From: Adineta ricciae
Taxonomy: Eukaryota; Rotifera; Eurotatoria; Adinetida; Adinetidae
Assembly: GCA_905250025.1 (NCBI GenBank)
Contig: CAJNOJ010000040.1
Location: 248,001 to 312,000 of the forward strand
Length of the DNA stretch: 64,000 nt
Direction of reading: 5' to 3'
In this document: piece by piece, positions 1-14,700 of the stretch
How positions within the stretch are numbered: the first letter of the stretch is position 1
Layout of the letters: every line of letters begins with the position of its first letter
Translations under genes and position numbers: made by a program
The notes under the pieces: generated by a model
Told to the model about the DNA's origin: nothing
Database searches by the model: none
The model's input: only the letters and a program-made list of their open reading frames with translations

Positions 1-904
1 TTCAGCATTTTTTATATATGCATCCAATTGACCTTTGCTACTCTCAGCTGTTAAGTTGATTCCTAGCAGAAATTCGATTGACGATCATTTTGCGACTATC
101 ATCCTCTAACAAACCTGAATCATCATGCGTCCAAGATCCAAATTTCAATGTACAATTTTGTGTATCCTGAAAATTATGTCAAATAAACAGTAGGATTTCA
201 AACTATTACTTACAAATGGAAAGGAAGAAATATCAAATGGACATATGGATTTAAATATTCCTGGTGGAACATATAAAATATCACCTGTATGTTGAACAAC
301 GGCATTGACCTTCATTGTGCTATCAAACTTCTCATCGACACTTCGGAAAAGAGAATCATCATGTTTTATCAATAGAATTCATTTCACAAAATCTACCTAT
401 TATATAGAAGCACATCGGGTATCCAAATTAATGTACTTGGAATTCTGATCGTTTCAACGTTCCCATAATCTTGCGGTTTCCATCTCAAATTGTAATCATG
501 CCACATCTATACGAATGTAACAGAAGAAACAATTCGATACAATACTGCCAAATTGTATGCATACAAGAACGATCCAGCCATTAATGATTATCACTTGGTT
601 CTTTTCGTCCTAGTCACCCTCAACAAGAGCAAATAGCTGATTCCAAACAAGCGTATCTTCGCTTACGAAATCAATAATTTGTTGTACTGCTAGATTTATC
701 CTAACTGGCAATGTTTGAGAATCATTTTGAACAGGTCGTTCAAGTGGATCGTGTTGTCGCTCGGTAAGTAAATGCTTAATCAATCGACGTTGATAAAGAC
801 CAGCCACTAGAATGAATCATCTCATTCGACGTGGGAGAAAATAGATTATTCATCTTACTCGTAAAATTCATCACATAGCACCAAACAAATACATACACTT
901 TCAT
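1..904 (-). CDS. Nicotinic acetylcholine receptor subunit, 5' part (partial)
   Basis: This is a Cys-loop ligand-gated ion channel subunit whose 3' end lies beyond the left edge. Exons read on the minus strand are 904-859, 806-667, 609-565, 506-397, 340-214, 166-115 and 62-<1, all joined by GT-AG introns with matching phase. Visible family signatures in order are [11 protein letters not shown] near the N-terminus, [11 protein letters not shown] (loop D region), [10 protein letters not shown] (loop A), and the Cys-loop [10 protein letters not shown] followed by [13 protein letters not shown] short hydrophobic stretch encoded by exon 1 ([14 protein letters not shown]) is the likely signal peptide, so 904 is chosen as the start, although that exon is the weakest call. 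Introns are only 47-110 nt. The final 52-nt intron (63-114) restores the frame that otherwise looks broken. The loop C vicinal cysteines and the membrane helices are outside the window, so alpha versus non-alpha identity cannot be decided. Confidence 0.88.
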
Positions 905-1749
905 CTGTTGACTATGACCAAACAGCATGTTTTATTCGTAGGAAAAACGCTCTATTTCATACAATAGAAACCTTATGAAATGAAGATCGACATGACCAGT
1001 TTTTTCTTCGACACAAACTAAAATTAACACTTGTTTACCAGCCGGTATAGGAAAATCAAACAATGAAAAAGAAAATATTAACGAAGAGTGTACCTCTGCA
1101 GAACAAAATAGAAGTTGGTTACCAACTGTTCTGATGGTATGATCGATTGCCGGAGAGAAATTTGATGAGAGAAACGAATCATGTGCAATGAACAAAGTTT
1201 CTGTGTGACCTAGATGTCTTTACAAAACAATTTGATAGTTTGGCCAGGTTATTTCCTCAGCAAACAACATCATGTCTATTTCGTTGTTCAATTTAATCAG
1301 AAGTCAATGTGTCTGAATGACCGTCACACTTTATACAAACGGAAATTAATACTCTCCTTTCTCCAGATGAAAACAGATGTTGGACCACTCCTATCAATTT
1401 CTTGTTTCTTTCTTTTCCCACAGTACGTGCGTGACTGTACACTATGCTAAGTAAGTGAAACGAGACGGAGACACTCATTACACATGCTGCTTGAGGCCGA
1501 ATTAATCATCAAATACATACAGGCTTCGTTGTTTTAGTCACACGCTATCGTTTCAAATCGGATAAGACTTTTAGATATGTATGTATTTCTCTCCTGTCCA
1601 AAGGAAAAAGTAAATGACATACAAAACCAGAAAAAAAGAGCAAATACGTGAAAAACGAACGTTTGACAAGATTTTAAATAGAGCCGGGATGAAAAATGCA
1701 GACCAGATTGATTGTGTAATCTTTGACGGAAAATAAGAAGAACTAGTTG
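905..1749. other. Intergenic, no gene recognised
   Basis: This is the upstream side of the receptor gene and the downstream side of the small membrane protein. Short open frames on both strands have no recognisable motifs or splice logic. Nothing further is supported. Confidence 0.5.
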
Positions 1750-2247
1750 TTATAGACGACCTTTATATCGACGTAGAAATTCATTTAACACTGTTTGATT
1801 TGTATAGAATTCTCGAATATCTTGTCCGTTTAATTGTAGATTAATATTTGTCTTTTTTGTTTGCTCGACAAGAAGATGTTCGATCGATTTCAACGTTCGA
1901 TTGATTTCTTCTAATATCATACGGATATCGTTGGATTTAAAATCGACATTATTAGTCAGACGACTTATCTTCACGTCAGTAATTTTTCCTTGGAATAGAA
2001 TATATGCGATAAGGATGATTAGTAGGATAAAAAGAGCGATAGCAAAGATTTTATCGGCGGTTAAAAACGATGCTGCTGAAGATGGACGACGCGTTTTTGT
2101 CGAAAATTTCTGTTCATTCAGTAGAGTTTGTCGGCTATCAATAGGTTCAACTGGTGTTTGAAGAGCGATAATGCCGTCTTTGTTTGTAGTTGTTGGACTA
2201 ATGAAGGCAGGTGGAGGTTGTTCAACAAATTGATTATCATTACCCAT
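1750..2247 (-). CDS. Small single-pass membrane protein, unknown function
   Basis: A single uninterrupted frame of 165 residues starts at an ATG at 2247. The N-terminal ~65 residues are polar and rich in Pro, Thr and Ser. Residues about 68-87 form one strongly hydrophobic helix (FAIALFILLIILIAYILF). The remaining ~78 residues are polar, with two NxT sequons (NRT, NQT). No signal peptide precedes the helix, so a type II or tail-exposed single-pass topology is likely, but this is inference. I do not recognise a family. Composition, length and a clean ATG-to-stop frame with a good membrane helix argue that it is a real gene rather than a chance frame, but an additional upstream or downstream exon cannot be excluded. 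Confidence 0.55.
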   Translation of the reverse strand: MGNDNQFVEQPPPAFISPTTTNKDGIIALQTPVEPIDSRQTLLNEQKFSTKTRRPSSAASFLTADKIFAIALFILLIILIAYILFQGKITDVKISRLTNNVDFKSNDIRMILEEINRTLKSIEHLLVEQTKKTNINLQLNGQDIREFYTNQTVLNEFLRRYKGRL

Positions 2248-4919
2248 GTTTGAGAAAATCTAAAAATAAGATACCCATGTAATCATTGGTGTTTTTTTCT
2301 CTTTTCTTGCTATGCTATTTTATTACGCATCGGAATCGACGAGAGAAACATTTTCCTATTGGCTGTTTGCATTTTTTTCCTTCTCTTTTTCTGGCTGGCA
2401 TCGAACATTTTTTTCTTCTCAGAACAAGAAACGCTGTCAAGCTTCTTCATACTTTTTCCTTCTCTCTCTCTTTTTTATTCTATTGTGTCACGTCCGACTC
2501 AATACTAGATATATATATATATGATGTGACTAATCGACATCAGCCAATGAAGAAGAAAACTTGAAATTAGTGATGCTCACACTATGACATACGTATCAAA
2601 GTTAATCGAATAGTTGATCCTTCTATGCACCGTTCATATTCATGTTTGTTCATCGCGACGATAGTGAATGATACGTTAGTCGGCGTCTTCTTCGTCAATC
2701 GAACTCATACAATATAAACCTTAACACTCACACTCTTCTTCTTCGTGTTGTCTGCTGTATTGATCTTCGGCGCGTTGGACGTAGGGACTCAAATATTTGA
2801 TTTATACGTTAGTGTATACACGCGCACCTCAATCAAATTGGAAAGAAACGTGATGATGTTAGTCTAAGCTCGAACAAAAGTGTACAAATATATATATGTG
2901 TGTTTGAATCATTCAGATTTTTCTTCTTCTCTTTGCGACGTTTCGCCTCATCGATCATGTTGATGTATTGAAGAAAAAAAGAAAAGAAGAAGAACAAGAA
3001 AAACTTTACTTGAATGACTAACAGATATATCATAGTGTATGTATAGAACACGCTAATGGTGGTCAAGTGTTGAAATATACAATGTGGTGAACGAACGAGA
3101 ACGATACGCTTGAACTCAATATTGTCTAATTAGTAGACAATGATGCTAGAGAATACAATCGAGATTGATAACGAAATATTAGACGTGATTTTAGTTCTCC
3201 ATCTGCTTATATCTTGAGGAGAGTAATCCCAGATGGGCGTGAACGCACTTGCTCTACGATGATAGTTTAATTTAAAGAATAACATAGACAAACAACATAT
3301 GAAAACGTCTTCCTGCCTATTCTGAATAGACCTTTAGGGTGTATGTAGATGGACTCAACTGGTATGACCACAATAGAAGGAAATTGATTTTTTTTTTCAT
3401 TCATCTAATTTCAACGCTCCATGTGTCTTACTTTCTCATCATTCTATATCAAGTCGAGTGGACGCGAACACTTAGTCACCAGTCGCTCACTAAATTCATC
3501 TTCCGTTGACATCGAACTAGTCTTGTCCAGCTGACGTACTCTTTCTCTCCATTTACACCTCTATGGTTGACATCTTCTCTTTCTCTAATCTCGAAGATGG
3601 CTCGAGCGCATGTCGCAAAGATTTTCTCTATGGATAAGACAGGACACTGGTTGTGATTGATTAGAATCTATAGAGTATGAAAGAATACCCTCGAGCATAA
3701 GCGCATCTTTTTCCTATTTCATGTGCATGCATGAATATTTACTTCGGAGTGACCAATGGTGATTAATTGCAATCAGGCAGTCCACTTGTAACACATGTGT
3801 TATTCATTTTTTCTTCTGATTTGTTTGATCTCGTAGGAACTTCTATCGAAGAGCGGCAGAATCGACAATTTATTTCCGTTTATTAGTCTCGTCATTGTTG
3901 TTGTTCATGTTCGTTCTCCCGTTGCGGACAAGTAAAATAATCAATGAGCTGTTGCGATCTTTCTTCCTCTTGTGTTTAGTTGAACCACATGGGTTAGAAA
4001 AAAAAGCAATGAAAGAGACCAACGGCCATGTTCGAGCACATCAATGTGAATAAGAAAAGAACACTTGCCATATGATCGACATAAAGATAAGAAAAGCTCA
4101 TCAATCAGTATAGATATTCTTGTGGTCAGATTCATATTCATCACAATGATGGATTGGTATAACTACTTTTGTTCAGATAGGAAAGCTTATCGTTGATTTC
4201 TTCAAGGTTCATATTCCTGTGTTCAAACTTTTGCATTAGTATTAATGAGGTGATTAAGCAATAACAACAAAAGAAAAGTTCGTTAAAGTTTATTGAGGAA
4301 TATCTAATATGGAAAGAGAAATTAAAACGGTCGTGACGATGGATAGAAATGGACATCAAAACTTTAATTTGTGTTTAGCTCCTTCCGGCCGGACAGTGCC
4401 AAATAGCAGCGTTTTGCCGTAGGGGAATATGACATTTTACGGATAGTCGACCGGAAAGAGTTAAAACTCGATTCAATCTCTTTTCAGCAAATTAATGATT
4501 GATCAATTTGTGAAATTTGGTAGTGCTCAAAGATACACTACAGTGTATTTTGGATGTTGGCCTTTTTTCCATGAAATGAATTAATATCATGAACGATCAT
4601 TTCTATTTTTTGTGATAGTAAATCTGAAATGTGGAACAGATTTTTCGAGGACAGATGTAATTTCATATAACTTTGGATTTATTTTTACTGGACAAATAGG
4701 TTAACTCAGAACTTATGATCATATTTCACCTTTGAGCCAATTATATTGGCTTACATTCAAATCTCGATGCAGACGTCAGAAAAGTTATCCATCTGCGTTT
4801 TCAAGAGAAAGATTCGATTTCAAAAACTTAATAATTGAAAAGCACGATACGTAGAAATCATTTAAGACCTCGGGTCATATTATTTTTTCCAAAATAAATC
4901 GAAGCTGTTCGTGTAGTTG
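2248..4919. other. Long AT-rich intergenic stretch
   Basis: No coding exon is supported over about 2.7 kb. Several short frames are polypyrimidine or TA-rich artefacts, for example around 2286-2530. The only structure noticed is an imperfect GC-rich inverted repeat at 4377-4462 in otherwise AT-rich sequence. Confidence 0.5.
4377..4462. repeat. Imperfect GC-rich inverted repeat
   Basis: The arm at 4377-4394 (CTCCTTCCGGCCGGAC core) faces a near-complementary arm at 4446-4462 (GTCGACCGGAAAGAG), separated by about 50 nt. The arms are imperfect. It could be a decayed transposon end pair or a chance structure. Confidence 0.35.
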
Positions 4920-4927
4920 TATATAAA
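4920..4927 (+). promoter_or_regulatory. TATA box of the first M15 peptidase gene
   Basis: TATATAAA lies 65 nt before the ATG at 4992 on the same strand. The paralogous gene downstream has a comparable TATATAAG 57 nt before its ATG, which supports both as core promoter elements. Confidence 0.6.
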
Positions 4928-4991
4928 GCTACGATATTTACTTGATTGAAAAATCAAACGCGCTTTTTTCATCGACATTAGTCGCAAAACA

Positions 4992-6367
4992 ATGCATTCG
5001 ATTTCAGTTTTGCTACTTGCTTTCGTACCCTTTGTTTTATCAGGAGGTCTCTATGATCAATGTGGTGGTGAAGGATATACAGGATCGATAGAATGTGCTG
5101 ATTCATTGAAATGTTTCCGACGAAACCGTTGGTTTTCATCATGTCAAACAGCATGTCCAGGTGGTGATTGGGAATGTGCTACAGAAAGTGCTGCTGCTAA
5201 AGAAGTTGAAGATACCGCTGTAGCACCAAATTGGGAACAATGTGGTGGTGAGGGCTGGAATGGACCAACGGCCTGTGCTGACTATCCGTGTCAACCACGT
5301 TCACAATGGTTTTCACAATGTCGACCGGATTGTCCCGCTGATTGGATGTGTGCCCAAATTCCAGAAGAAGAAATTACTGAAGAAGAATTGGGAGAACTCG
5401 AAACATACGATCCTGATACAGTTGAAGTAGAAGGAGAAGAAACTGAAACTGATGAATTCCCTGATCCATCACTTGTTGATCTGGATGCACTTCAACAAAC
5501 AGAACAAGCTCTTTACGGTGGAACCGATCTTGAAGAAGATCCATTTGCTAACGCCCAAGAAGAGGAAGAAGATGAAGAACCAACATTATTGAGACGACGA
5601 CGAAATACAGGTTAGTTGAACTCCATAGAGAGTGTTAGCACTCACCTACTTCTTCTCAAACAGATTATACATGACTCATTTTTAAATTAGTACGTGCCAC
5701 TACATGTAAAGCTAACGGAAAAAGTGGAACATGCAAGTCTACCTCATCTTGTTCAGGCACATCAGTTCCTGGTCATTGTCCTGGAGCTAAAAACATTCAA
5801 TGTTGTGTTCCAAAAAGTAGTGGCGGAAGCAAACCTAGTGCCAAAGGTCGATGTGGTAGTTATGCTAAAGCTGCTGTTCGCGCAATTAAAGGCAATGGCA
5901 ATAAGGGCTACTCCGTAGTGAAGATTCAAAAGGCACATCTTGCCAGTCCTGGTTCCTATTCGCTCTCGCCCTCGTCCTCTGATAACACGATGACAACATC
6001 AACAGCTTGTGCTTTCGACAAAATGGCTTCAGCCGCTAAGAAATCCGGTGTTTACATTAAGATCGCCTCAGGTTTTCGTACCATTGCTCGTCAACAATAC
6101 TTCTGGAACTGTTACAGAACCAAGAAATGCAACGGTGGTAATCTCGCTGCTCGTCCCGGAACATCAAACCATGGCCGAGGTATCGCTCTTGACTTGAACA
6201 CAAACTGTGGCAAACAATCACGTGCAAAACCTAACTGCGGAGGAAGTCGAGTCTATCAATGGTTGTACAAAAACGCTCACAAATACGGATTCACCCGTAC
6301 GGTCAAATCAGAACCATGGCACTGGGAATTTCGTGGAGCTGGTGTTCGTCGTGCTAGTTTTTCATGA
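4992..6367 (+). CDS. Secreted D-Ala-D-Ala carboxypeptidase-like (M15/VanY) with CBM1-like modules
   Basis: There are two exons, 4992-5610 and 5691-6367. The 80-nt GT-AG intron joins in phase (AACACAG/TACGTG). The protein has a signal peptide (about residues 1-17), then two Cys-rich modules beginning DQCGGEGYTG and EQCGGEGWNG that match the fungal cellulose-binding (CBM1) pattern. An acidic linker ending in an RRRR stretch follows, then a six-Cys module (GTC...PGHCPGAKNIQCC), then the peptidase domain. The peptidase keeps SGFRT, the zinc ligands in NHGRGIALDLNT (His and Asp) and the catalytic Glu/His of SEPWHWEF, so it should be active. The family cleaves D-Ala bonds in bacterial peptidoglycan. 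A secreted animal copy most plausibly acts in digestion of, or defence against, bacteria (inference). The architecture suggests horizontal acquisition from fungi or bacteria. The gene is a paralogue of the next gene. Confidence 0.85.
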
Positions 6368-9300
6368 GAAGTTCAATGAAAGGTAGTACTGTCATTGAAT
6401 AAACAAATAAATAAATATACAAATGACTAGCTTTTGAAATAGATATTTTTTAAATAGAAATGCATCTGACTTTGGCCAAAATTCGTTCATTACAAAAGGC
6501 GAAAAGTTAAGATAGAGGAAAAAACTAAATTCTGTTTTTCTCTAATACTGTAACACGTTTTGTTGGTTTTGTAAGGCTCGAAAGATAATTTATTTAGTTT
6601 ACTTTCTTATTAATATCTATCTCTAGTGCATGGATCATTAATGATACGAAGAAAAACACGGACTATCCAACCAATCCAATTTGTAAATAGGATGGTTTTT
6701 CCACGTTCGAAATTTTTACTTATTAAAAAGAAAATCATCAAAGAGTCAATATCCGTAAATGTGAGAAGGACAACAACGCTCACCACTGCCCTCTTTTTCG
6801 ATCGGAAAACTGGGTTTTACATATGATTAAGTGTGTTAAGGGTCGTTTATGAAAAGGCGCTAGAGCGTTGACTTTATATTGTTATTTTTACATTTCGGAA
6901 ATGTTAATCATTTGTATGAATCGAAGTTCGTTAGTGGTGTCGATTATGGATTGCGATGATAAGTTAAAACTGTTCCTATGAATGTGCTAATCTGCGCATT
7001 TTCCTTCTAAATATGAGATTTCGTGAAAAGTGTGTTATAAGAAAAATAACGAAAAATAAAATCGTCAATTGTCTATGTAAAAACCGAATTACTATGACAG
7101 GTTTCGATTCATGTTTGACGTCTGGGTGTCGAAATTCTTTTATTGCCTACGGAATCGGCGAAGAAACAATCCTGTGTGGCATAAAGTCGAAAAAGCAGCT
7201 CTTCTTAATGACAATAGTATGTAATTATTCAATCTTTTTCTATAAAATTTCAATTGAAGATACCATAAAGAGTTGCATCCAATCTCACGCTTTCCTCAGA
7301 CTCGAAATAGATTGCATAAAAAACAGCTCGTGCACTGTACATCTTCTCAAAATAATTTTTAACAAGTAACACTTCTTTCAGACATTTATTTTAACTCTGT
7401 ATTGTTATCATTTCAAATTCGACTTCAACGTTGCCTAAAGCTTAATTCTACCTGACACGTATCAATTCAACCTTAAATTCAAGTTTACCAGATATTCTTA
7501 GTTTTATGCCATGCGGGGTTTGATGCGCATCTCTTTACAATATGATAGACGAAAACATAGGTTTTATGACTTTTGTTTTCGATGTTCGCAATCACGTACC
7601 TTTACAGGGGGGTGGGGTGCGAACGTATTAGCTATGCGCTAATCTCAGTTCCGAATATTTTGCTTCTATTTTAAGTTAGTGCAGATAGATAAGATCAAAT
7701 TTCTTGTTTGTTAACGTTCGTTCGCACTGACGAAATAGTATGCTACAGTGCATTAGTATTTTGAAACTCCTAATTGTCTTATGTAAAAATTTTGATGAAA
7801 TGATATTTTTGGTTAATGTATTCTCAAGGATGTAGGAAGAGCGTCAAGTCAGCACTTGAGAGCTATCGGAAAAATAATGTTCTAGAAATGCACTCACTCT
7901 AGTTGCTTGGTAGACTTAAAGTATGAAAATAATTAAATTTGTTTTCGAGATAGATAAGTATTTATTTCTAAGTTTCAGTTTTCATTGAGTAGTTACTCGT
8001 TTATACCCTGTATCATGTTTTAAATCTTCGTCCTTTTCATTCAATATTTTCGTAAGATAAAATTTCAGTTTCGAACGAAAGTAACGACATACTATATAAG
8101 TCGAAGTTTTCTATAAAGTAAAACAGACAAACCGTTTTTCTGAAGAACTGCCAACGATGTTCTTGTTAATCACGTATTTAGTTGCTATTGGATCGGCAGC
8201 TGTATCCGCGCAAACAGCATGCACAGCTGAAAATGCACGTGGCACTTGCATCGCCACAGCGTCCTGCTCGGGTAAATCGGTTCCTGGCCATTGTCCTGGT
8301 GCAGCACATATTCAATGTTGTATTCCACGCGGCAGTGGATGTTCGGCCAGCGGACGAAGTGGAGTTTGTATCGCAACATCAGCTTGTGCCGGAACATCAG
8401 TCCCTGGTCATTGTCCCGGCGCAGCCAATATTCAATGTTGCGTTGCTAACGGTGGATCATCAGGCTCTGCTAATGGTCTCTGTGGTAGTTATGTTGGTGC
8501 TGCTGTTAGCTCTATCAACGGCAACGGCGGTGTAGCGTATTCAGTAGTCAAAATTCGACCAGAACATCTTAGCAATCCCAGCATTCACTCTGCTTCACCC
8601 ACAGCTCAAGACAATACCATGACAACATCAACAGCTTGCGCTTTCGATAAAATGGCTTCAGCTGCTAAACAGGCCGGTGTATCTATCACCATTGCAAGTG
8701 GCTTTCGTACTGTTGCTCGTCAAGAATACTTTTGGAATTGTTATCAAACCAAACAATGTAATAACGGTAATCTCGCTGCTCGTCCAGGAACTTCAAACCA
8801 CGGCCGAGGTATCGCCCTTGACGTGAACACGAACTGTGGTTCACAATCTGGTGCCACACCAAACTGTGGAGGAAGTAAAGTCTACCAATGGTTGAAGAAT
8901 AATGGCCATAAATACGGATTCAAACGTACAGTACAATCAGAACCATGGCACTGGGAATATGTTGGTGCTGGTGCCACTCCTGCCAGTTTTTCGTGAATAA
9001 TAAGTACTCATCAGTATTGATTGTTGGATGTGTGATAGATGGAAAGTAATCGGAATTACTGTTCCACAATAAAATATAATGTATAAAAATATTTCTTTGT
9101 ATCAACTGTTGCTCGATATATTTTAAACAGAAATGTTGTATTTATCCACGCCTTCGAAGTAGAAGAAATGAGAACATAACTACTTATGTAGGGTGGCAGA
9201 GTTTGATGACAGGATAACGTTTTGATCACTTTCTAATCGAGCGAATATTAATGGCAAATCTATTTTTTCAATGGTAACACTTAAGTGTGTAAAAACCCGA

Positions 9301-9694
9301 CGCTACTGTTCTATAACGCGAACCGGTATCGAACGACATCTTCAAAGTTTACGAAATACTTTTCGGTACGATAAATGCTCTGATGGAGGAGGATGGAGGA
9401 ATCATCATCAGCTAACTTGTTTATTATTTTCTTTCTTATTTAAGAATTCCAATTTTTATCCAAATCTATTTTTCAATTCTAGCGTTCGAACTCATCCAAT
9501 TCAATTAAGTATCAGATTCATGTTTTACTATTCTAGGAGGCTTCGATCAAGCTCTCCTTATAGCACAACACTGATTATGTAACCATAGTTTACCAGGTGC
9601 ACATTGCATCAGCATGAACTTTAGCGTATAAAACATAGAACTATTCTATTTAGCTACCTTATTTCTCTTTTCAGATCTATCCAAATCATTCTAA

Positions 9695-10293
<599 letters not shown>

Positions 10294-10614
10294 TAAGTTG
10301 CCTGCCTGCAAAGGTTTTACGATTGGTGGTTATTTTGATTGAGTGAATCTTGCGTTTTTATAGGCAAAGTGTATCGTTTAAAATTGTACGTGCCTCGAAT
10401 GGTGATGCCTGGGTAGAAGCAAATGGTAAAACTTATTCTCCAAGTCAAATTGGTGCTTTCGTTTTAATGAAAATGAAAGAAACTGCTGAGAATTACTATG
10501 GTTCACCGGTGAAAAACGCTGTTGTTACTGTACCAGCCTATTTCAATGATTCCCAACGTCAAGTAAGAGAAGAAAATGCGATGTTGAACAGGAAAAATCA
10601 CGAAATTCTTCTAG

Positions 10615-10722
<108 letters not shown>

Positions 10723-11604
10723 TGAGTCAGACAAGGATAAGTTCAATCAAATGAATATGGTTGCTTTTAGTATTGCTGTATATGATCTCGGTGGTGGTAC
10801 ATTTGATATCTCAGTTCTTGAAATGCAATCGAATGTATTCGAAGTCCGTTCAACCAATGGTGATACATTCTTAGGTGGTGAAGATTTTGACAATACATTG
10901 CTTAAACATCTCGTTGCTGAATTCAAGAAAGAAGTACGTTTGAAATAGTGTTGTGTACAAAAAGTGGAAAGTTTCATTGATGTTTGGCTTTAGAGTGGAA
11001 TGGATATCACAAAAGATCCACAAGCTATGCAACGTTTGAGAGAAGCAGCTGAAAAAGCTAAATGCGAATTATCGTCTGCTGCTCAAGTAAGACAAAAAAA
11101 ATCGTATTTGGTTTCGCTAATTTATCCTCTTCGATAGACTGATATCAACTTACCGTATTTAACAATGGATGCGTCTGGTCCCAAACATATGAATTACAAG
11201 ATTACACGTGCTCAATTCGAAAATCTTGTAGCGCATTTAATCAAACGAACAATTGGTACGACTGAATGAAAACTTTCTTTCCGTATTCATTGAATATTTG
11301 TGTACTTACTGTAATTTAGATCCATGCAAAAAAGCCATCAAAGATGCTGATGTCAAAGTCCAAGATATCAATGATGTCATTCTTGTCGGCGGTATGACTC
11401 GAATGCCTAAAGTAAGAAGAAGATCATAAATTGAAAGATATCTTCCATGTATTCGCTCCTTAGGTTCAACAAACTGTTCAAGAACTCTTTGGTAAAACAC
11501 CAAATAAATCTGTTAATCCTGATGAAGCTGTCGCCATGGGTGCTGCCATTCAAGTAAGATTATTTTCTATGTATTATAAGACATGTTCTCTTGAAATTCT
11601 ATAG

Positions 11605-11763
<159 letters not shown>

Positions 11764-14700
11764 TAGAATCGGATCATAAACTAGTTTTTTCATTCAGGTC
11801 TTCTCTACGGCTGCTGATGGACAAACCCAAGTCGAAATTAAAGTACATCAAGGTGAACGTGAAATGGCTGCCGATAACAAAATGTTAGGTCGATTTAATT
11901 TAGTGAGTGCATAACTTTCGAAGAAAAGCAAGTTCGATAGTGATCTTCGTTCTAGGTCGGTATTCCACCAGCACCACGAGGTGTTCCTCAAATCGAAGTA
12001 ACATTCGATATTGATGCTAACGGTATTGTACATGTATCCGCTCGTGATCGCGGTACTGGCAAAGAACAGCAAAGTAACAACGATAACATATCTCTGAATA
12101 TAGAATAAATTTACAAAATCGATTTCGACATATTTTAGTTGTTATTCAATCAAGCGGTGGTTTGAGTAAAGATGAAATTGAAAACATGGTTCGTGCTGCT
12201 GAGAAATTTTCAGCTGATGATAAGAAACGACGTGAAATGGTTGAAGAAGTCAACCGTATCGAATCAATCTTACATGATACTGAATCAAAAATGGAAGAAT
12301 ACAAAGATCAATTACCAGCTGATGAAGTACGATACAAAAGACGAATCATAGATATTTTACTCTTGCATTTCTTTTTCTCTTTAGCATGCCAAATTGAAGG
12401 AAGGTGCTGCAAAATTACGCGAAAAACTATCCAACAAAGATAACGAAACCCCACAAAGCATCAAAGACGCTGCTGATGAATTTCAACGACAGAGCTTGAA
12501 ATTATTCGAAACTGCTTACAAAAAAGTACAATTTTCTTCCATTGATCCTTTCTTCTCCTAACTGACCATGCTTCTTTAGATGCAATCTGACCGTGAAAGC
12601 TCACAATCATCAGGCAGCTCATCATCATCATCAGATCAACAATCATCTGATGAAGATAAAGATAAAGACAAACAAGAACAACAAAATAAATAGACCAATT
12701 TTCAAATAGTTTTTCTCGTTTTCATTAGTACCAACTCACTGTCTTCGTTTGTTTTTCTTTCTCGTTTATTGTAATCGTTGGTTTTTTGTTTAGTTCGGCA
12801 TTATATTAACAAAAAACAAACACCTTATCACAATGATATAGGAAAAGAAACGATTTTAGTTTAATTCTAAGCAAGAAAAATATATAATGAATGATGATTA
12901 GACTTCTTTGTTTCTCTTTCTCGCGAAATATCCAATAAACTTACCGTGCAAATCACAAAACGAAATCATACGAGCATGAAATCTACCTTTATTTATAGGA
13001 AGGAATACATATAAGAATAGAATAATTATTTGTTGTAGAGACACTGGAAAAATGACAATCACGGATACGCGTATACATAGAGACGAAAGGAATACAATTG
13101 CACATTATCTGGAAGTTTATAAATAAAAAAAAGAAGAATTTGCTCTAGGTCCAAAATTAAGCGCGTGATTCCAGTGGTCGTTGTCCTAGGTTATTGTTTG
13201 TCGTATTGTTACCAGCGCTGGCATCGGCCTGTTTGCCAAGATAATCCCTACAACATAGTCAAAGATGAGTTTTTTTTTTCGTATAAATTTGTTGCGTTCG
13301 GTTATTAAAAAATAAATTGATGCAAACGCAAGGAGAAGGATTAAAGTGCATTATTCATTAAAAAGATATGCTAAATAGATTATAAAAACAAGGAAAAATG
13401 AGCACACGTCAGTTCCTACATCATCCGTTATCTGTTTCTCATTAAAAGATCTGCCAGTTGCCTAGGAATTCGATGACATATGATTGATGAGGTAAAGTTT
13501 TCAAATACGTTCATTTCGAGACAAATCAAATAATTTTACTTACCAATTATGAACCATTAGTTTTTGAACACAAAGTAAACCTTGGTAACGAACATTTGAA
13601 TCCGGATTTTCCAACAAACGCATGATGATCACTTTGCCGTCGAGCTTATCGATTGCTCTAAAATATTGATCCTAGAGAATAAACGTCGTCGTATGTCATA
13701 TCAACGTACTTCTTTCCATGAGGATAATGTCGAACATATTCTCCCACGTCATGAGCAGCAACACATAAAACCAGCGGTTCTTTGCTCTGTTCAAGTAATC
13801 GAAGAAGCATTCTACGAAAGAAGACATCGATCTTTAAAGTGTTTTATCAGTTGTGTAAAGTATTGCTGAAGGCGAAAAAGATATCTATCGACCATTTACC
13901 TTAGTAATTCAAAGTTTCCTTCGTTTAATTTCGCAGCATTTTCCACCCAGAATTTTTCCGATTGATGAACGGGTGTCCATGAAAGACGGCCCGACCGAAT
14001 TTCGACTGCATATTCATCAAATGATCTGTAAATGACCATCGAATGAAAACTATGTTCGATCATACATCTCTTACTTACGTCACATCTTCTAAATTGCCTT
14101 CGAGTTTTTCTTTAATAAACTCAATATTGTCGTTGATGTCGTCATCATCCGATTTTTTACTACTAAGTAATTCTAATGGTTTAACCAGTCGGCAGGCAAT
14201 CATTGTCATTGCATTGTCGCGAATGACTTTTTCACTTTCAGGTTTTTCCAGTAGATTCTACGAACAAAAGAAAACAAAACGATCGCATCAAACCATAGGA
14301 AGTTTTCCCCAACTTACTCGTAAAAATGCAACAATCATGCGTGTAACTTTTTCTTTTTGAGTTTCAGCAAGAATTTCTGCAAGTCGTGGAATGACCGTAT
14401 ATCTACAAAGAGCCAATAACATTTGTGATCCGATCATCTCCTTCCTTACTTGGACATGATTGCTGCAATGTTTGGATTAAATGTTAATACCCATAGACAA
14501 AATGTCAATTGATATTGCACTTGAAAACCAACAGAAGCGTTGTTTAACACTTGCATTATACTAAAGAGTGACCATCATAAGTGAGAGAATGAATAAAACA
14601 ATCATCATACCTGGGAATACCATCGATGGCAACAAAAGCTTCACGGTATTGTTCAATGCGTAACATCATTTGTAGATTTCGGCAAACGCTTTGTAAATAT